Positions 16,734 through 22,630 of a DNA stretch of 22,630 bases are shown here, in pieces. The number at the start of each line of letters is the position of its first letter. The stretch's first letter is position 1. The notes below the pieces were generated by a model. The model saw nothing but the letters and a program-made list of their open reading frames with translations, made no database searches and had not been told where the DNA came from. This DNA comes from Bacteroidales bacterium UBA1208 (GTDB lineage: Bacteria; Bacteroidota; Bacteroidia; Bacteroidales; P3). Made by a program: the position numbers and the translations under genes. The DNA lies in NCBI GenBank assembly GCA_002309955.1, contig DBXQ01000123.1, positions 386 to 23,015 of the forward strand, given 5' to 3'.

Positions 16734-16741
16734 TATCTTTG
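16734..16741 (+). promoter_or_regulatory. Promoter -7 box of the DUF4160/DUF2442 pair
   Basis: TATCTTTG, preceded by an A-run and GTTG and followed by CA, matches the consensus. It is nearly identical in context to the box at 9295. It ends 45 nt before the ATG at 16787. Confidence 0.7.
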
Positions 16742-16786
16742 CATCGCGAATAGGTAAAAGGACTATATGAAGAGATAACAGTTGAT

Positions 16787-17047
16787 ATGCCAGAGATAAG
16801 TCGGTTTTATGGTGTTATCATCTTGATGTTCATCGATGACCACAATCCTCCGCATATTCATGTGCGTTACGGGGGTTCAAGAGTGAGTATCACCATAGAG
16901 AATCATATAGTAAAAGGCCAATTGCCGCAAAGACTGCTGAATATGGTTCTCCAGTGGATGGACAAACATCATGACGAGCTTGTTGAGAATTGGAATCGAC
17001 TGGAAAGATTTGAAGACCCAAACCCTATTGCACCTTTTGAAAAATGA
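16787..17047 (+). CDS. DUF4160 domain protein
   Basis: This 86-residue protein matches the DUF4160 pattern over its whole length. It opens PEISRFYGVIILMFIDDHN, followed by the signature PPHIHVRYGG (residues 24-33), and later has RLLNMVLQWMDKHHDEL. The histidines of PPHIHV are the family's most conserved feature. The function is not established. The gene overlaps the following DUF2442 gene by 4 bp (ATGA). Such pairs recur in bacteria and are often suspected to be toxin-antitoxin modules, which I treat as a hypothesis. Confidence 0.85.
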   Translation: MPEISRFYGVIILMFIDDHNPPHIHVRYGGSRVSITIENHIVKGQLPQRLLNMVLQWMDKHHDELVENWNRLERFEDPNPIAPFEK

Positions 17048-17364
17048 CAGACAATAAGCATATTGACCATGGGAATAGAAGAGTGACAGATGTTGAATAT
17101 CTGCACGACTACACTATGTTGCTTGAGTTCAACATGGGAGGAAAACGCATTGTCGATTTCAAACCTTTGATGAGGGGAAAGCATTTCTTTGAAGAGCTGT
17201 TAGACCCGAAGAAGTTTATCCAATTCGGACTTACGGGTGAGACGCTTGAATGGTATAACGGTGTGGATTTTGACCCCGATTACCTTTACGAGCACGGTAC
17301 TGAGCCCTACAATGTAGACGATGACAATCCAATACCATCCGCAGCAGAACTTGCTATGGTATAG
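17044..17364 (+). CDS. DUF2442 domain protein
   Basis: This 106-residue protein carries the DUF2442 pattern: RRVTDVEYLHDYTMLLEF, then KRIVDFKPLMRGKHFFEEL, then KKFIQFGLTGETLEWYNGVDFDPDYLYEHG. The conserved ending (a tryptophan, an NGVD-type turn and a Pro/Asp-x-x-LY) is present. The ATG overlaps the DUF4160 stop by 4 bp, so translation is coupled. In two-gene modules of this type, the DUF2442 protein is often proposed as the partner or antitoxin. That role is not shown by the sequence. Confidence 0.83.
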   Translation: MTDNKHIDHGNRRVTDVEYLHDYTMLLEFNMGGKRIVDFKPLMRGKHFFEELLDPKKFIQFGLTGETLEWYNGVDFDPDYLYEHGTEPYNVDDDNPIPSAAELAMV

Positions 17365-17431
17365 CGATAGTGGATATAGAACCCAATGTGTAACGAAAAT
17401 AAATGCCAATGAAGCATAGCGCATAGATTGA

Positions 17432-17636
17432 TATGCACATCATAGAATAGAAAAAAGCGAAGTAGCTTATCTGGTATTCTGAAACTTCGACAACTTCATG
17501 AATACTTATCCAGATGGAAGCGACAACGCCGCGCGTTAAGCGTGGAATTGCTCGTATTAGTTGGATAAGTATAGGTAGTCGAAGACCTCAGAATACCAAT
17601 GAAAGCGAATGGTACCACGCTCTTTTTATGTGCATA
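17432..17636. repeat. Long interrupted inverted repeat (~205 bp), structured RNA or miniature element
   Basis: Nested complementary arms fold the whole stretch. TATGCACAT (17432-17440) pairs with ATGTGCATA (17628-17636). TGGTATTCTGA (17472-17482) pairs with TCAGAATACCA (17588-17598). CTTCGAC (17485-17491) pairs with GTCGAAG (17578-17584). ATACTTATCCA (17502-17512) pairs with TGGATAAGTAT (17562-17572). A central hairpin is CCGCGC-GTTAA-GCGTGG (17529-17545). There is no open reading frame of note inside. It fills most of the gene-free stretch 17365-17715. It could be a structured noncoding RNA, a miniature inverted-repeat element or a cruciform. No known RNA family or clear target-site duplication was recognised. 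Confidence 0.7.
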
Positions 17637-17715
17637 GGTTAATGGTGCTACAAAGAAAAATTAATTCAAAAAGCTAAAACCGACGTGCCGATGGTATATA
17701 ACAGGTAGATAAAAA

Positions 17716-18084
17716 ATGAAAAAAATTTTGATTGTATTAGGTATCGTGGCGGCTTTCATTACAGCAACCGCTTTTGTCTCTGTTGATAGAACAAACGCCT
17801 TGCCCGGACCTGGTGGAATGTGTAAGGTTGTGGGAAATTGTACGGTGGAGATATCAAGCCAGGGTGATGGCAATTATAGAGTTAAGGCATCGAACAACAA
17901 TAATTATAAAGTAACAGTCGAATGGACTGCAATTGGATATAAAGATGGAAAGAGGAGACAGGTCGGTGGTGGAACGCTGGCACTGAATCCCTCTGGTAAT
18001 AATGGAGACCGCCAATCTTCTAGTTTTAGTACTTCGTGCGAAGACGTTTCATTAGATGCTGTCCGTGTGTTGAAGTGTGACTAA
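17716..18084 (+). CDS. Small exported protein with four cysteines, unknown function
   Basis: This 122-residue protein starts MKKILIVLGIVAAFITATAF, a signal peptide with likely cleavage near residues 20-28. The mature part is polar and rich in Gly, Asn and Ser. It has four cysteines, in MCKVVGNCTVEI, STSCEDV and VLKCD at the very end, spaced to allow two disulfides. This suggests a small secreted or periplasmic beta-rich domain. No family was recognised. No promoter box was found directly upstream; the long inverted repeat precedes it. A terminator follows. Confidence 0.75.
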   Translation: MKKILIVLGIVAAFITATAFVSVDRTNALPGPGGMCKVVGNCTVEISSQGDGNYRVKASNNNNYKVTVEWTAIGYKDGKRRQVGGGTLALNPSGNNGDRQSSSFSTSCEDVSLDAVRVLKCD

Positions 18085-18104
18085 TCAATCCACATATGAA
18101 CAGG

Positions 18105-18133
18105 AGGGCATCTCGCTTACTGCGGGATGCCCT
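18105..18133. terminator. Terminator between convergent genes
   Basis: AGGGCATCTCGC, loop TTACT, then GCGGGATGCCCT form a 12-bp stem with one wobble, followed by AGTTTATT. It lies between the plus-strand gene ending at 18084 and the minus-strand gene ending at 18137, so it probably serves both. Confidence 0.75.
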
Positions 18134-18136
18134 AGT

Positions 18137-18841
18137 TTATTCAAACAAAGACATCTGCCGTATGCCTTGGGCGCAGTAGTGCTGGTAGGGGCAGGCGTAG
18201 GGTTCCAAGCAGTGCTTGCCTGTTGGGGTGGCGGGTTCGCCGTGGCGGAGGATTTCCTTCATGATGGCGATGTTGCGGCCTATGGTGTCCGCTTCGGCGG
18301 CAAGCTCTTCGGTAAGGTCAACTATGGCAAAACGGTTGTCGGTGTATGCTGTTTCCTCAGCGCTATCCGATGGGGGATTGGCGTGCACAATGCTGAAGGT
18401 GTGGACTGGTCGGCAGTGGGAGATGACGTAGTGTTGCAGGGCGGCGTCGCGGCGGTAGGTCTCGCTGAGGGTGCTGCCAGACTTCACCTCGTAGATGTCC
18501 AGCGAGCCGTCGGGACGACGATGCACCACATCGGCCAATACCAGAACATCGTCATACTGGAATCCGGCTTCGAAGAGGTCGACGGTACCGTTATTGTCTA
18601 AAAGTTGGGCGGTGAGAGCAGGGTAGGCGTCGGTGTTGCGTTTGAGTTCGGCACTGATGTCGATGCCGTTTGGGAAGGTGTCTTTGAAAGCATATTCAAA
18701 CTCGCGTCCACGGTCGAAACGGCGCATTTGCTCAGTGGTGTAGCGGGCCAGTTTGGGATTGTAGACATCAAGCCATAATGCGCGGTCGCATTGCAGGCCA
18801 CGGATGTATTTGGATTTGGTCAGGAGATAACTTTGAGCCAT
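18137..18841 (-). CDS. Cas4/RecB-like PD-(D/E)XK nuclease with predicted iron-sulfur cluster
   Basis: This 234-residue protein opens SYLLTKSKYIRGLQCDRALWL, the N-terminal signature shared with DUF2779 and Cas4-like nucleases. The nuclease core shows D104 in VLADVVHR and E118 and K120 in DIYEVKSGS, the metal-binding D...ExK set. LQHYV near 135-139 occupies the place of the RecB-type helix motif. Four cysteines, C18 and then C211, C217 and C223 in CLEPYACPYQHYC, are placed as in Cas4 and AddB, where they hold a 4Fe-4S cluster. A single-strand exonuclease or DNA-repair role is inferred. It is about 12 kb from the cas operon and lies in an operon with the LOG gene (9-nt gap), so a CRISPR role is not indicated. 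Confidence 0.82.
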   Translation of the reverse strand: MAQSYLLTKSKYIRGLQCDRALWLDVYNPKLARYTTEQMRRFDRGREFEYAFKDTFPNGIDISAELKRNTDAYPALTAQLLDNNGTVDLFEAGFQYDDVLVLADVVHRRPDGSLDIYEVKSGSTLSETYRRDAALQHYVISHCRPVHTFSIVHANPPSDSAEETAYTDNRFAIVDLTEELAAEADTIGRNIAIMKEILRHGEPATPTGKHCLEPYACPYQHYCAQGIRQMSLFE

Positions 18842-18850
18842 TGGGCAGGG

Positions 18851-19438
18851 TTAGGCTTTGTTGCGGAGGCGGCGGGCTACGGGGCCGTCGTTGGGAAGAG
18901 GTATAAAGGCGGCCAGCATCTGGAGGAGGCTTTCGGGTTGGTCGTCTATGATGAGGTATCGGGCATCGGTGAGGTTGTAGAGGCCGTCGGCTTCCATACG
19001 GCGAAGCATGTCGTATTGGGGATTGAAGAATCCGAGGGTGTTGAGCAGGCCCATGGGTTTGCTGCAAAGTCCAAGTTGGTTGGCAACAAGGACTTCGAAG
19101 GTTTCATCAACAGTGCCAATGCCACCGGGTAGGGCAATGAAAGCATCGCTATGGGCGATGAGGTATTCTTTGCGTTCGGCGATGGAGGATACGCGTACCA
19201 GCTCGGAGACAGGTTGCGAAAGAATGATTTCCTCAGTGAAAAAAGAGGGGATAACACCCACCACGTGGCCACCCTTTTCAAGGGCTGCGCTGCTGACAGT
19301 GCCCATGAGACCGAGGTTGCTACCACCGTAGAGCAGGGTGTGGCCGCCGAGGGCAAGGAGTTGGCCAAGCTGGTGAGCGGCTTTGATATATTCGATATTG
19401 CTTGGGAGTGTGGCTCCGCAGAAGACTGAAATGTTCAT
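18851..19438 (-). CDS. LOG family protein (nucleoside 5'-monophosphate phosphoribohydrolase)
   Basis: This 195-residue Rossmann-fold enzyme starts MNISVFCGATLP, the standard LOG opening. It contains LLYGGSNLGLMGTVS near residues 35-49, ERKEYLIAHSDAFIALPG (residues 88-105), and PGGIGTVDE (residues 104-112). The PGGxGTxxE motif and the RK before it form the nucleotide-binding active site. Characterised relatives release the base from AMP or cytokinin ribotides. The gene lies 11 nt after the flavin-reductase-like gene and 9 nt before the nuclease gene, which suggests one transcript. Its first ~24 bases recur in three upstream intergenic places (22267, 21780 and 21061, reading leftward). Confidence 0.92.
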   Translation of the reverse strand: MNISVFCGATLPSNIEYIKAAHQLGQLLALGGHTLLYGGSNLGLMGTVSSAALEKGGHVVGVIPSFFTEEIILSQPVSELVRVSSIAERKEYLIAHSDAFIALPGGIGTVDETFEVLVANQLGLCSKPMGLLNTLGFFNPQYDMLRRMEADGLYNLTDARYLIIDDQPESLLQMLAAFIPLPNDGPVARRLRNKA

Positions 19439-19449
19439 AAAAAATATAG

Positions 19450-20064
19450 TTATTTTTTCCAGGCTCCAATTACTTCACCAACGTAGACAGTGTGGACTCC
19501 TGCGCTGAAGTCGGCATACCATTTCTTGGGAGTATCGTTGCGAAAATCGTTTTCAGACTGATGCCAAGCGGTCATGGTTTCGCATTCTATGACCATGGAG
19601 GCTTCGGTATAGTAGGGTGTGCCATGTTCGGTATAGGCCACATGGAGACCAAGGGCGGCAGCCTTGTCGATGTCAAGGCCGCTGTGCGAACCCAAATAGG
19701 TGGCTATGGATGGATTGTCGAATTTCATGACGGTGAAGCGTGGATAGCGTTCCATGAATTTATAGGTGTAACGTGCGGGAGCAACATAGACGGTTATGGC
19801 AGGGCGGTTATGGCCGAGATAGTTTCCGACAGAGCCCCATCCGATGGTCATGGCGTTGCTCTCGGTGGTGTCGCCAGTGCAAAGGATAAGATTTTCGGAG
19901 AAGAAGGTGAAACCGTTCTGTTCGAAATCTTTCTGTATATCGAAGGCTTTTAGTTCGGACCCATGATCAGAATTGTGGGTCTGTTTCCTTTTGGGGTCAG
20001 TATTTCCTTGATTGAAGCGGCCAAAGAGGGCGGCAGAAAGGAGGGTAAATACAGAATGCTTCAT
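19450..20064 (-). CDS. Flavin reductase-like FMN-binding protein
   Basis: This 204-residue protein has a flavin reductase-like split-barrel core from about residue 38. Characteristic stretches are NLILCTGDTTESNAMTIGWG (near 58-77), RPAITVYVAPARYTY and FTVMKFD. They align with the FMN phosphate- and ring-binding loops of the DIM6/NTAB family. A short hydrophobic N-terminus (MKHSVFTLLSAALFG) precedes a polar linker and could be a weak signal or anchor; localisation is uncertain. It probably reduces or binds FMN, but the partner oxygenase or substrate is not evident. It is in the same run as the LOG and nuclease genes. Confidence 0.83.
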   Translation of the reverse strand: MKHSVFTLLSAALFGRFNQGNTDPKRKQTHNSDHGSELKAFDIQKDFEQNGFTFFSENLILCTGDTTESNAMTIGWGSVGNYLGHNRPAITVYVAPARYTYKFMERYPRFTVMKFDNPSIATYLGSHSGLDIDKAAALGLHVAYTEHGTPYYTEASMVIECETMTAWHQSENDFRNDTPKKWYADFSAGVHTVYVGEVIGAWKK

Positions 20065-20094
20065 GATGGGTAATAAGAGTTGCGTGATTTGGGG

Positions 20095-20427
20095 TTAATT
20101 GTTGTCTTTTCTGTATTGTGCGAAATGTTCTTTGTCTTTCAGTCGGAATTTAATCCATTGAATTTCAATGAAGGCAAAAATAAGAGCCAGAACGATGTCA
20201 ACAATGGGATAGATGAGAAGTTCCCAAGCGGTAAAATCGTGGGAGAAGGATGACTCTACGAGGATGGTTATGAGTGAACAGACGGCAAAGAATATAAGGT
20301 TTTTCAGGAAGAGATTGCCAAAATCTTTGCCAGTAATCTTATGATCAAGTCGGTGGATTATAAGATATTCCGGTGCCAGAAACATTGCAAGGTTTGTCCA
20401 TAAGGTGTGCTTCTTGTGGTTTTCCAT
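20095..20427 (-). CDS. Small inner-membrane protein, unknown function
   Basis: This 110-residue protein has two clear transmembrane segments, LIFFAVCSLITILVE (near 43-58) and LLIYPIVDIVLALIFAFIEI (near 69-89). A weaker hydrophobic stretch lies near the N-terminus (LWTNLAMFLAPEYLII). The C-terminus is charged (RLKDKEHFAQYRKDNN). No family was recognised. It lies 30 nt upstream of the flavin reductase-like gene and may be co-transcribed with it. Confidence 0.65.
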   Translation of the reverse strand: MENHKKHTLWTNLAMFLAPEYLIIHRLDHKITGKDFGNLFLKNLIFFAVCSLITILVESSFSHDFTAWELLIYPIVDIVLALIFAFIEIQWIKFRLKDKEHFAQYRKDNN

Positions 20428-20444
20428 GTTTGTATTGCTTTAAT

Positions 20445-20487
20445 GTCTATAACGAGTAGGCCGTTTTTTTATTGTGTTGTTATAGAC
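20445..20487. repeat. 9-bp inverted repeat between two minus-strand genes
   Basis: GTCTATAAC at 20445-20453 pairs with GTTATAGAC at 20479-20487 around a 25-nt, T-rich loop. It lies between the lipoprotein gene and the small membrane protein gene. It could be a weak terminator or RNA-processing hairpin. Chance is also possible. Confidence 0.4.
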
Positions 20488-20499
20488 GCTGTCCATTGG

Positions 20500-20958
20500 T
20501 TAAATCCCATTTGCATTAATTGCATTGAATAATTCCTCTGCACCTTTACACTCTTTGAACATGGGGAAATCGCCAAGGAACTCTTCATAATTCTCGTATT
20601 CAGCTAATACAATGTCTATTGACATCAGGTTCATGAGTCCTAACATTTTCTTGTCCCCCTCGTCTTTGGTGAAGTCCTTTCGTGCGTTTATGAATAACTT
20701 GTTGGATTTGGGATAGCCGCACAAGAAATTGAAGAGGTGGTTGCCGATACCCTCGCTGTGGCCTTCGTCCAGTGTGGTGTCGGTAAGGATGAACAGACAA
20801 TCGTTCTCGTCTAATGGGATTCCGTCGGCCAGTTTGTCCTCGATGGTTGTCCACGTTATTTCATATGTTGTGACGGTGTCGCTTGTTGTCCCGCTTTTAC
20901 AGGCGAACATCAGCCCGATTCCGCAAAGCACGGCGAGTGTCAAAATTGCTTTCTTCAT
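20500..20958 (-). CDS. Putative lipoprotein, unknown function
   Basis: This 152-residue protein starts MKKAILTLAVLCGIGLMFAC, a lipoprotein signal with lipobox LMFAC and lipidated C20. A short linker (KSGTTSDTVTT) follows, then an acidic soluble domain with ENDCLFILTDTT and FEEFLGDFPMFKEC-like segments. No family was recognised. It is expected in the periplasm or outer membrane. The degenerate LOG relic ends 5 nt before its start codon. Confidence 0.7.
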   Translation of the reverse strand: MKKAILTLAVLCGIGLMFACKSGTTSDTVTTYEITWTTIEDKLADGIPLDENDCLFILTDTTLDEGHSEGIGNHLFNFLCGYPKSNKLFINARKDFTKDEGDKKMLGLMNLMSIDIVLAEYENYEEFLGDFPMFKECKGAEELFNAINANGI

Positions 20959-21025
20959 AATTCTATATGTTTAAATGATTCAAAATCGTTGGGTTGCTGG
21001 TGGGCTTGACGATTTCATTGTTGCA

Positions 21026-21061
21026 CGACAGCGTCAAGCCGCAGAAGACTGCTGTGTGCAT
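21026..21061 (-). repeat. Degenerate copy of the LOG gene 5' end (relic C)
   Basis: Reading leftward from 21061, the sequence encodes MHTAVFCGLTLSCN. Over 36 bases it matches the relic at 22267 at 29 positions. The small open frame runs on to a stop at 20963 (32 codons). It starts immediately after the stop codon of the gene ending at 21063. Confidence 0.65.
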
Positions 21062-21062
21062 T

Positions 21063-21713
21063 CTATTTCCCACTTGGTTTATGTTCAATATTATCTATCA
21101 ACTCTAACACGATGCTTTTCCCTATGGGTGAGTTGAAAAAGAACCCCATAAAAGAAAACCCTGTTTCATCTTCATACTTTAGTTTCTCAAACCATTGCCC
21201 ACTCTTGCCGTTGCATTCTCCGACCACCCATATATCATCGGAATTGGTGGAACATTCGATGGCCATCTTGTAGCGGAGATACATGAATTTGTCTAAGAAA
21301 TCGACATGTCCGAGGAACGAGCGGCGATACTTATGTTTACACTTGGCATGGAATGTGAATTCGGGAAAAGGGAAATACTCCAACAGGGCAAACTTGCCCG
21401 ACCGCGGAGGATGCATCCATACCTTTTTGTCGTTCTCGATGATGCCCGTGCTTTCCACTCTGTCCTGGTACGGCCACGCGGCGGCGAGGCTGTCCTTGTT
21501 GTAGTAGTCGTGATAGGCGTAGAAGAGTTGACGTTGCGATGCGTCGGCCTCAAACGCGCTGTCCGTAGCCCACATGCTGAGGTATGATACCTGCACCGAA
21601 TCGCAGCTCCTCGCCGTGACCTTGTACACAAACTCCCTGTATGGCCTGTAGACATTCTGAGCATTGATGGAGATGGCTACCATCGCCACGCATAGAAGCA
21701 ATATCCTCTTCAT
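21063..21713 (-). CDS. Exported protein, unknown function
   Basis: This 216-residue protein starts at ATG 21713 with the signal peptide MKRILLLCVAMVAISINAQ. The open frame extends 20 codons upstream through the repeated leader but without a sensible start. The mature part contains VYRPYREFVYKVTARSCDSVQVSYLSMW, continuous with the signal region and split here for mention only as beta-strand-rich. A later stretch, DIWVVGECNGKSGQWFEK, is also strand-like. No family was recognised. It is probably periplasmic. It begins 13 nt after the small open frame of relic B. Confidence 0.65.
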   Translation of the reverse strand: MKRILLLCVAMVAISINAQNVYRPYREFVYKVTARSCDSVQVSYLSMWATDSAFEADASQRQLFYAYHDYYNKDSLAAAWPYQDRVESTGIIENDKKVWMHPPRSGKFALLEYFPFPEFTFHAKCKHKYRRSFLGHVDFLDKFMYLRYKMAIECSTNSDDIWVVGECNGKSGQWFEKLKYEDETGFSFMGFFFNSPIGKSIVLELIDNIEHKPSGK

Positions 21714-21722
21714 TGTCAGTCT

Positions 21723-21780
21723 GTGTTTATTGTTTCTGTTTCTTCGGCAGCGACGAGCCACAGAAGACTGCAATGTTCAT
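21723..21780 (-). repeat. LOG 5'-end relic B with a 17-codon open frame
   Basis: Reading leftward from 21780, it encodes MNIAVFCGSSLPKKQKQ followed by TAA at 21729-21727. The 58-bp block is identical to relic A (22210-22267) at 54 positions. It starts 11 nt after the stop of the DUF3592-like gene and ends just before the next gene, so it forms that gene's leader. Confidence 0.8.
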
Positions 21781-21791
21781 ATCTACTTGTT

Positions 21792-22208
21792 TCAATCCTT
21801 GTGATAGCCTGCCCAGCTGCTGTTGGATGGATTGCCTTTCTCATAGGCAATCTCTATTGGGTCGTGAGGGGCGAACTTCTCCCAGACCGACTTCTTCAAT
21901 TGTGTTTCGCCGTGATACAAGCTGTCGTCAACGTAGAAATAATACGACACATAGTAATCGCACTTGCGGCTACCGCTAACAGTATATGTTTTCTCAACGC
22001 GTGCAGTAGTCTTGACTGAGTCCTGCTCAATCCTATGGAATTGTATTCGTGCCTGAACGATAGCTACCAACACAACCAGCCCTGAAATCCATACAGGGGA
22101 CCAGCGCAGGATGCTGTGTCCAATCTTCTTACGTTTGGCTTTGGCCTGCAGATTTTTATTACTGCCCTTTGTCGGGTAGTTGGGACGGCGGTTGATGTTG
22201 TGGGACAT
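21792..22208 (-). CDS. Small membrane protein resembling DUF3592
   Basis: This 138-residue protein has a basic N-terminus (NRRPNYPTKGSNKNLQAKAK), one transmembrane segment (SPVWISGLVVLVAIVQA, near 37-53) and a soluble C-terminal part. The C-terminal pattern ARVEKTYTVSGSRKCDYYVSYYFYVDD, quoted as two joined strands, then DPIEIAYEKGNPSNS, recalls DUF3592 proteins, which have a strand-rich domain after a membrane anchor. The function is unknown and the family call is tentative. Its ATG is 5 nt after the stop of the small open frame of relic A. Confidence 0.6.
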   Translation of the reverse strand: MSHNINRRPNYPTKGSNKNLQAKAKRKKIGHSILRWSPVWISGLVVLVAIVQARIQFHRIEQDSVKTTARVEKTYTVSGSRKCDYYVSYYFYVDDSLYHGETQLKKSVWEKFAPHDPIEIAYEKGNPSNSSWAGYHKD

Positions 22209-22209
22209 A

Positions 22210-22267
22210 GTGTTTATTGTTTTTGTTTCTTCGGCAGCGACGAGCCGCAGAAGACTGAGATGTTCAT
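22210..22267 (-). repeat. LOG 5'-end relic A with a 17-codon open frame
   Basis: Reading leftward from 22267, it encodes MNISVFCGSSLPKKQKQ and stops with TAA at 22216-22214. The first 23 bases match the start of the LOG gene at 19438 except for one. The remaining bases still encode the LOG-type opening CGSSLP. The reading frame is then cut and a different gene starts 5 nt later. Confidence 0.8.
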
Positions 22268-22303
22268 TGTGGTGTTTTATATGTGGCTATTGTGCGACAG
22301 TTT

Positions 22304-22630
22304 TCAGCGTGAAAGTTTGAAGATGCGGACGGCGCCGCGCAGGACGATGACGAACACCACGGCTCCGACGACGAGGTCGGGTACACGGCTGTTGAATACC
22401 CATACCGCCACGCCCGAAAGAATGACTCCGAGGTTGACCACCACGTCGTTGGCCGAGAAGATGACGCTGGCGCGCATGTGCGCGTCGCCGCTTTTCTGTC
22501 GGTTGAGGAGCCAGAGGCAGTAGGCATTGGCGACCAGCGAGAGCGCCGACATCCATATCATGGCCGCATACTCCGGCGGCAGGGAAGGCGAGACAAAACG
22601 CCGCACGACCTCGACCATCCCGGCCACGGC
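22304..22630 (-). CDS. Cation transporter, cation diffusion facilitator type (partial, start beyond window)
   Basis: The last 108 or so codons of a gene run in from the right edge; the stop is at 22304. Three hydrophobic segments are visible: AAMIWMSALSLVANAYCLWLL, VVVNLGVILSGVAVWVF and DLVVGAVVFVIVLRGAV (each shown approximately). HMRASVIFSANDVVVN has the H and ND arrangement seen in the fifth transmembrane region of cation diffusion facilitators. Those proteins export divalent metals such as zinc in exchange for protons. Metal specificity cannot be judged, and the usual cytoplasmic C-terminal domain appears absent, as in the short forms. Confidence 0.7.
   Translation of the reverse strand, partial: AVAGMVEVVRRFVSPSLPPEYAAMIWMSALSLVANAYCLWLLNRQKSGDAHMRASVIFSANDVVVNLGVILSGVAVWVFNSRVPDLVVGAVVFVIVLRGAVRIFKLSR

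Noticed and set aside
17432..17636. Integron attC site
   Set aside because: The fold superficially resembles one, but it is longer than normal attC sites, the core GTTRRRY/RYYYAAC boxes are not at the arm ends, and no integron integrase is nearby.
18137..18841. cas4 of the CRISPR locus
   Set aside because: It is 12 kb from the operon and sits in a different gene run. Related stand-alone nucleases are common, and II-C systems do not use Cas4.

Overview
The window looks like chromosomal DNA of a Bacteroidota member, most likely of the order Bacteroidales. Several gene starts are preceded by the Bacteroidota sigma-factor box TAnnTTTG, at 5984-5991, 7019-7026, 7673-7680, 9295-9302, 12405-12412 and 16734-16741. 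Shine-Dalgarno sequences are not evident. There is a large Oar/CarboxypepD-type TonB-dependent receptor. The CRISPR-Cas locus has the 47-bp repeat and roughly 1,500-residue Cas9 typical of Bacteroidota type II-C systems. This assignment rests on motif recognition; no database search was run.

Layout: (1) 1-6014 is a type II-C CRISPR-Cas locus. The right end of a repeat array (1-100) is followed by a bidirectional terminator, then cas2, cas1 and cas9 on the minus strand, driven by one clear promoter in front of cas9. (2) 6079-6990 holds an exported, probably outer-membrane protein gene and its terminator hairpin. (3) 7030-9184 holds a long intergenic region with a phased 11-bp repeat cluster, then a CstA-family transporter. 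(4) 9337-12080 holds an exported YD-repeat-like protein, an orphan C-terminal relic of a 5'-nucleotidase, and an intact exported 5'-nucleotidase. (5) 12081-16688 holds a hairpin-rich intergenic region, a TonB-dependent receptor, and a dihydrouridine synthase whose start codon overlaps the receptor stop. (6) 16734-18133 holds a DUF4160/DUF2442 pair, a roughly 205-bp interrupted inverted repeat and a small secreted protein. (7) 18137-22630 is a minus-strand train of small genes: a Cas4-like PD-(D/E)XK nuclease, a LOG-family nucleosidase, a flavin reductase-like protein, a small membrane protein, a lipoprotein, an exported protein, a DUF3592-like membrane protein and a cut-off cation transporter.

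How the genes work together: cas9-cas1-cas2 and the array form one adaptive immune module. A tracrRNA is required but is not obvious, and candidates lie between the array and cas2. The last third of cas9 is much richer in A+T than the rest of the gene and than cas1. In region 7 the first bases of the LOG gene recur upstream as three short relics (MNISVFCG-like openings) lying between unrelated small genes. This suggests repeated insertion or duplication at the 5' end of the LOG gene. That series and the long inverted repeat at 17432-17636 are the least explained signals in the window.
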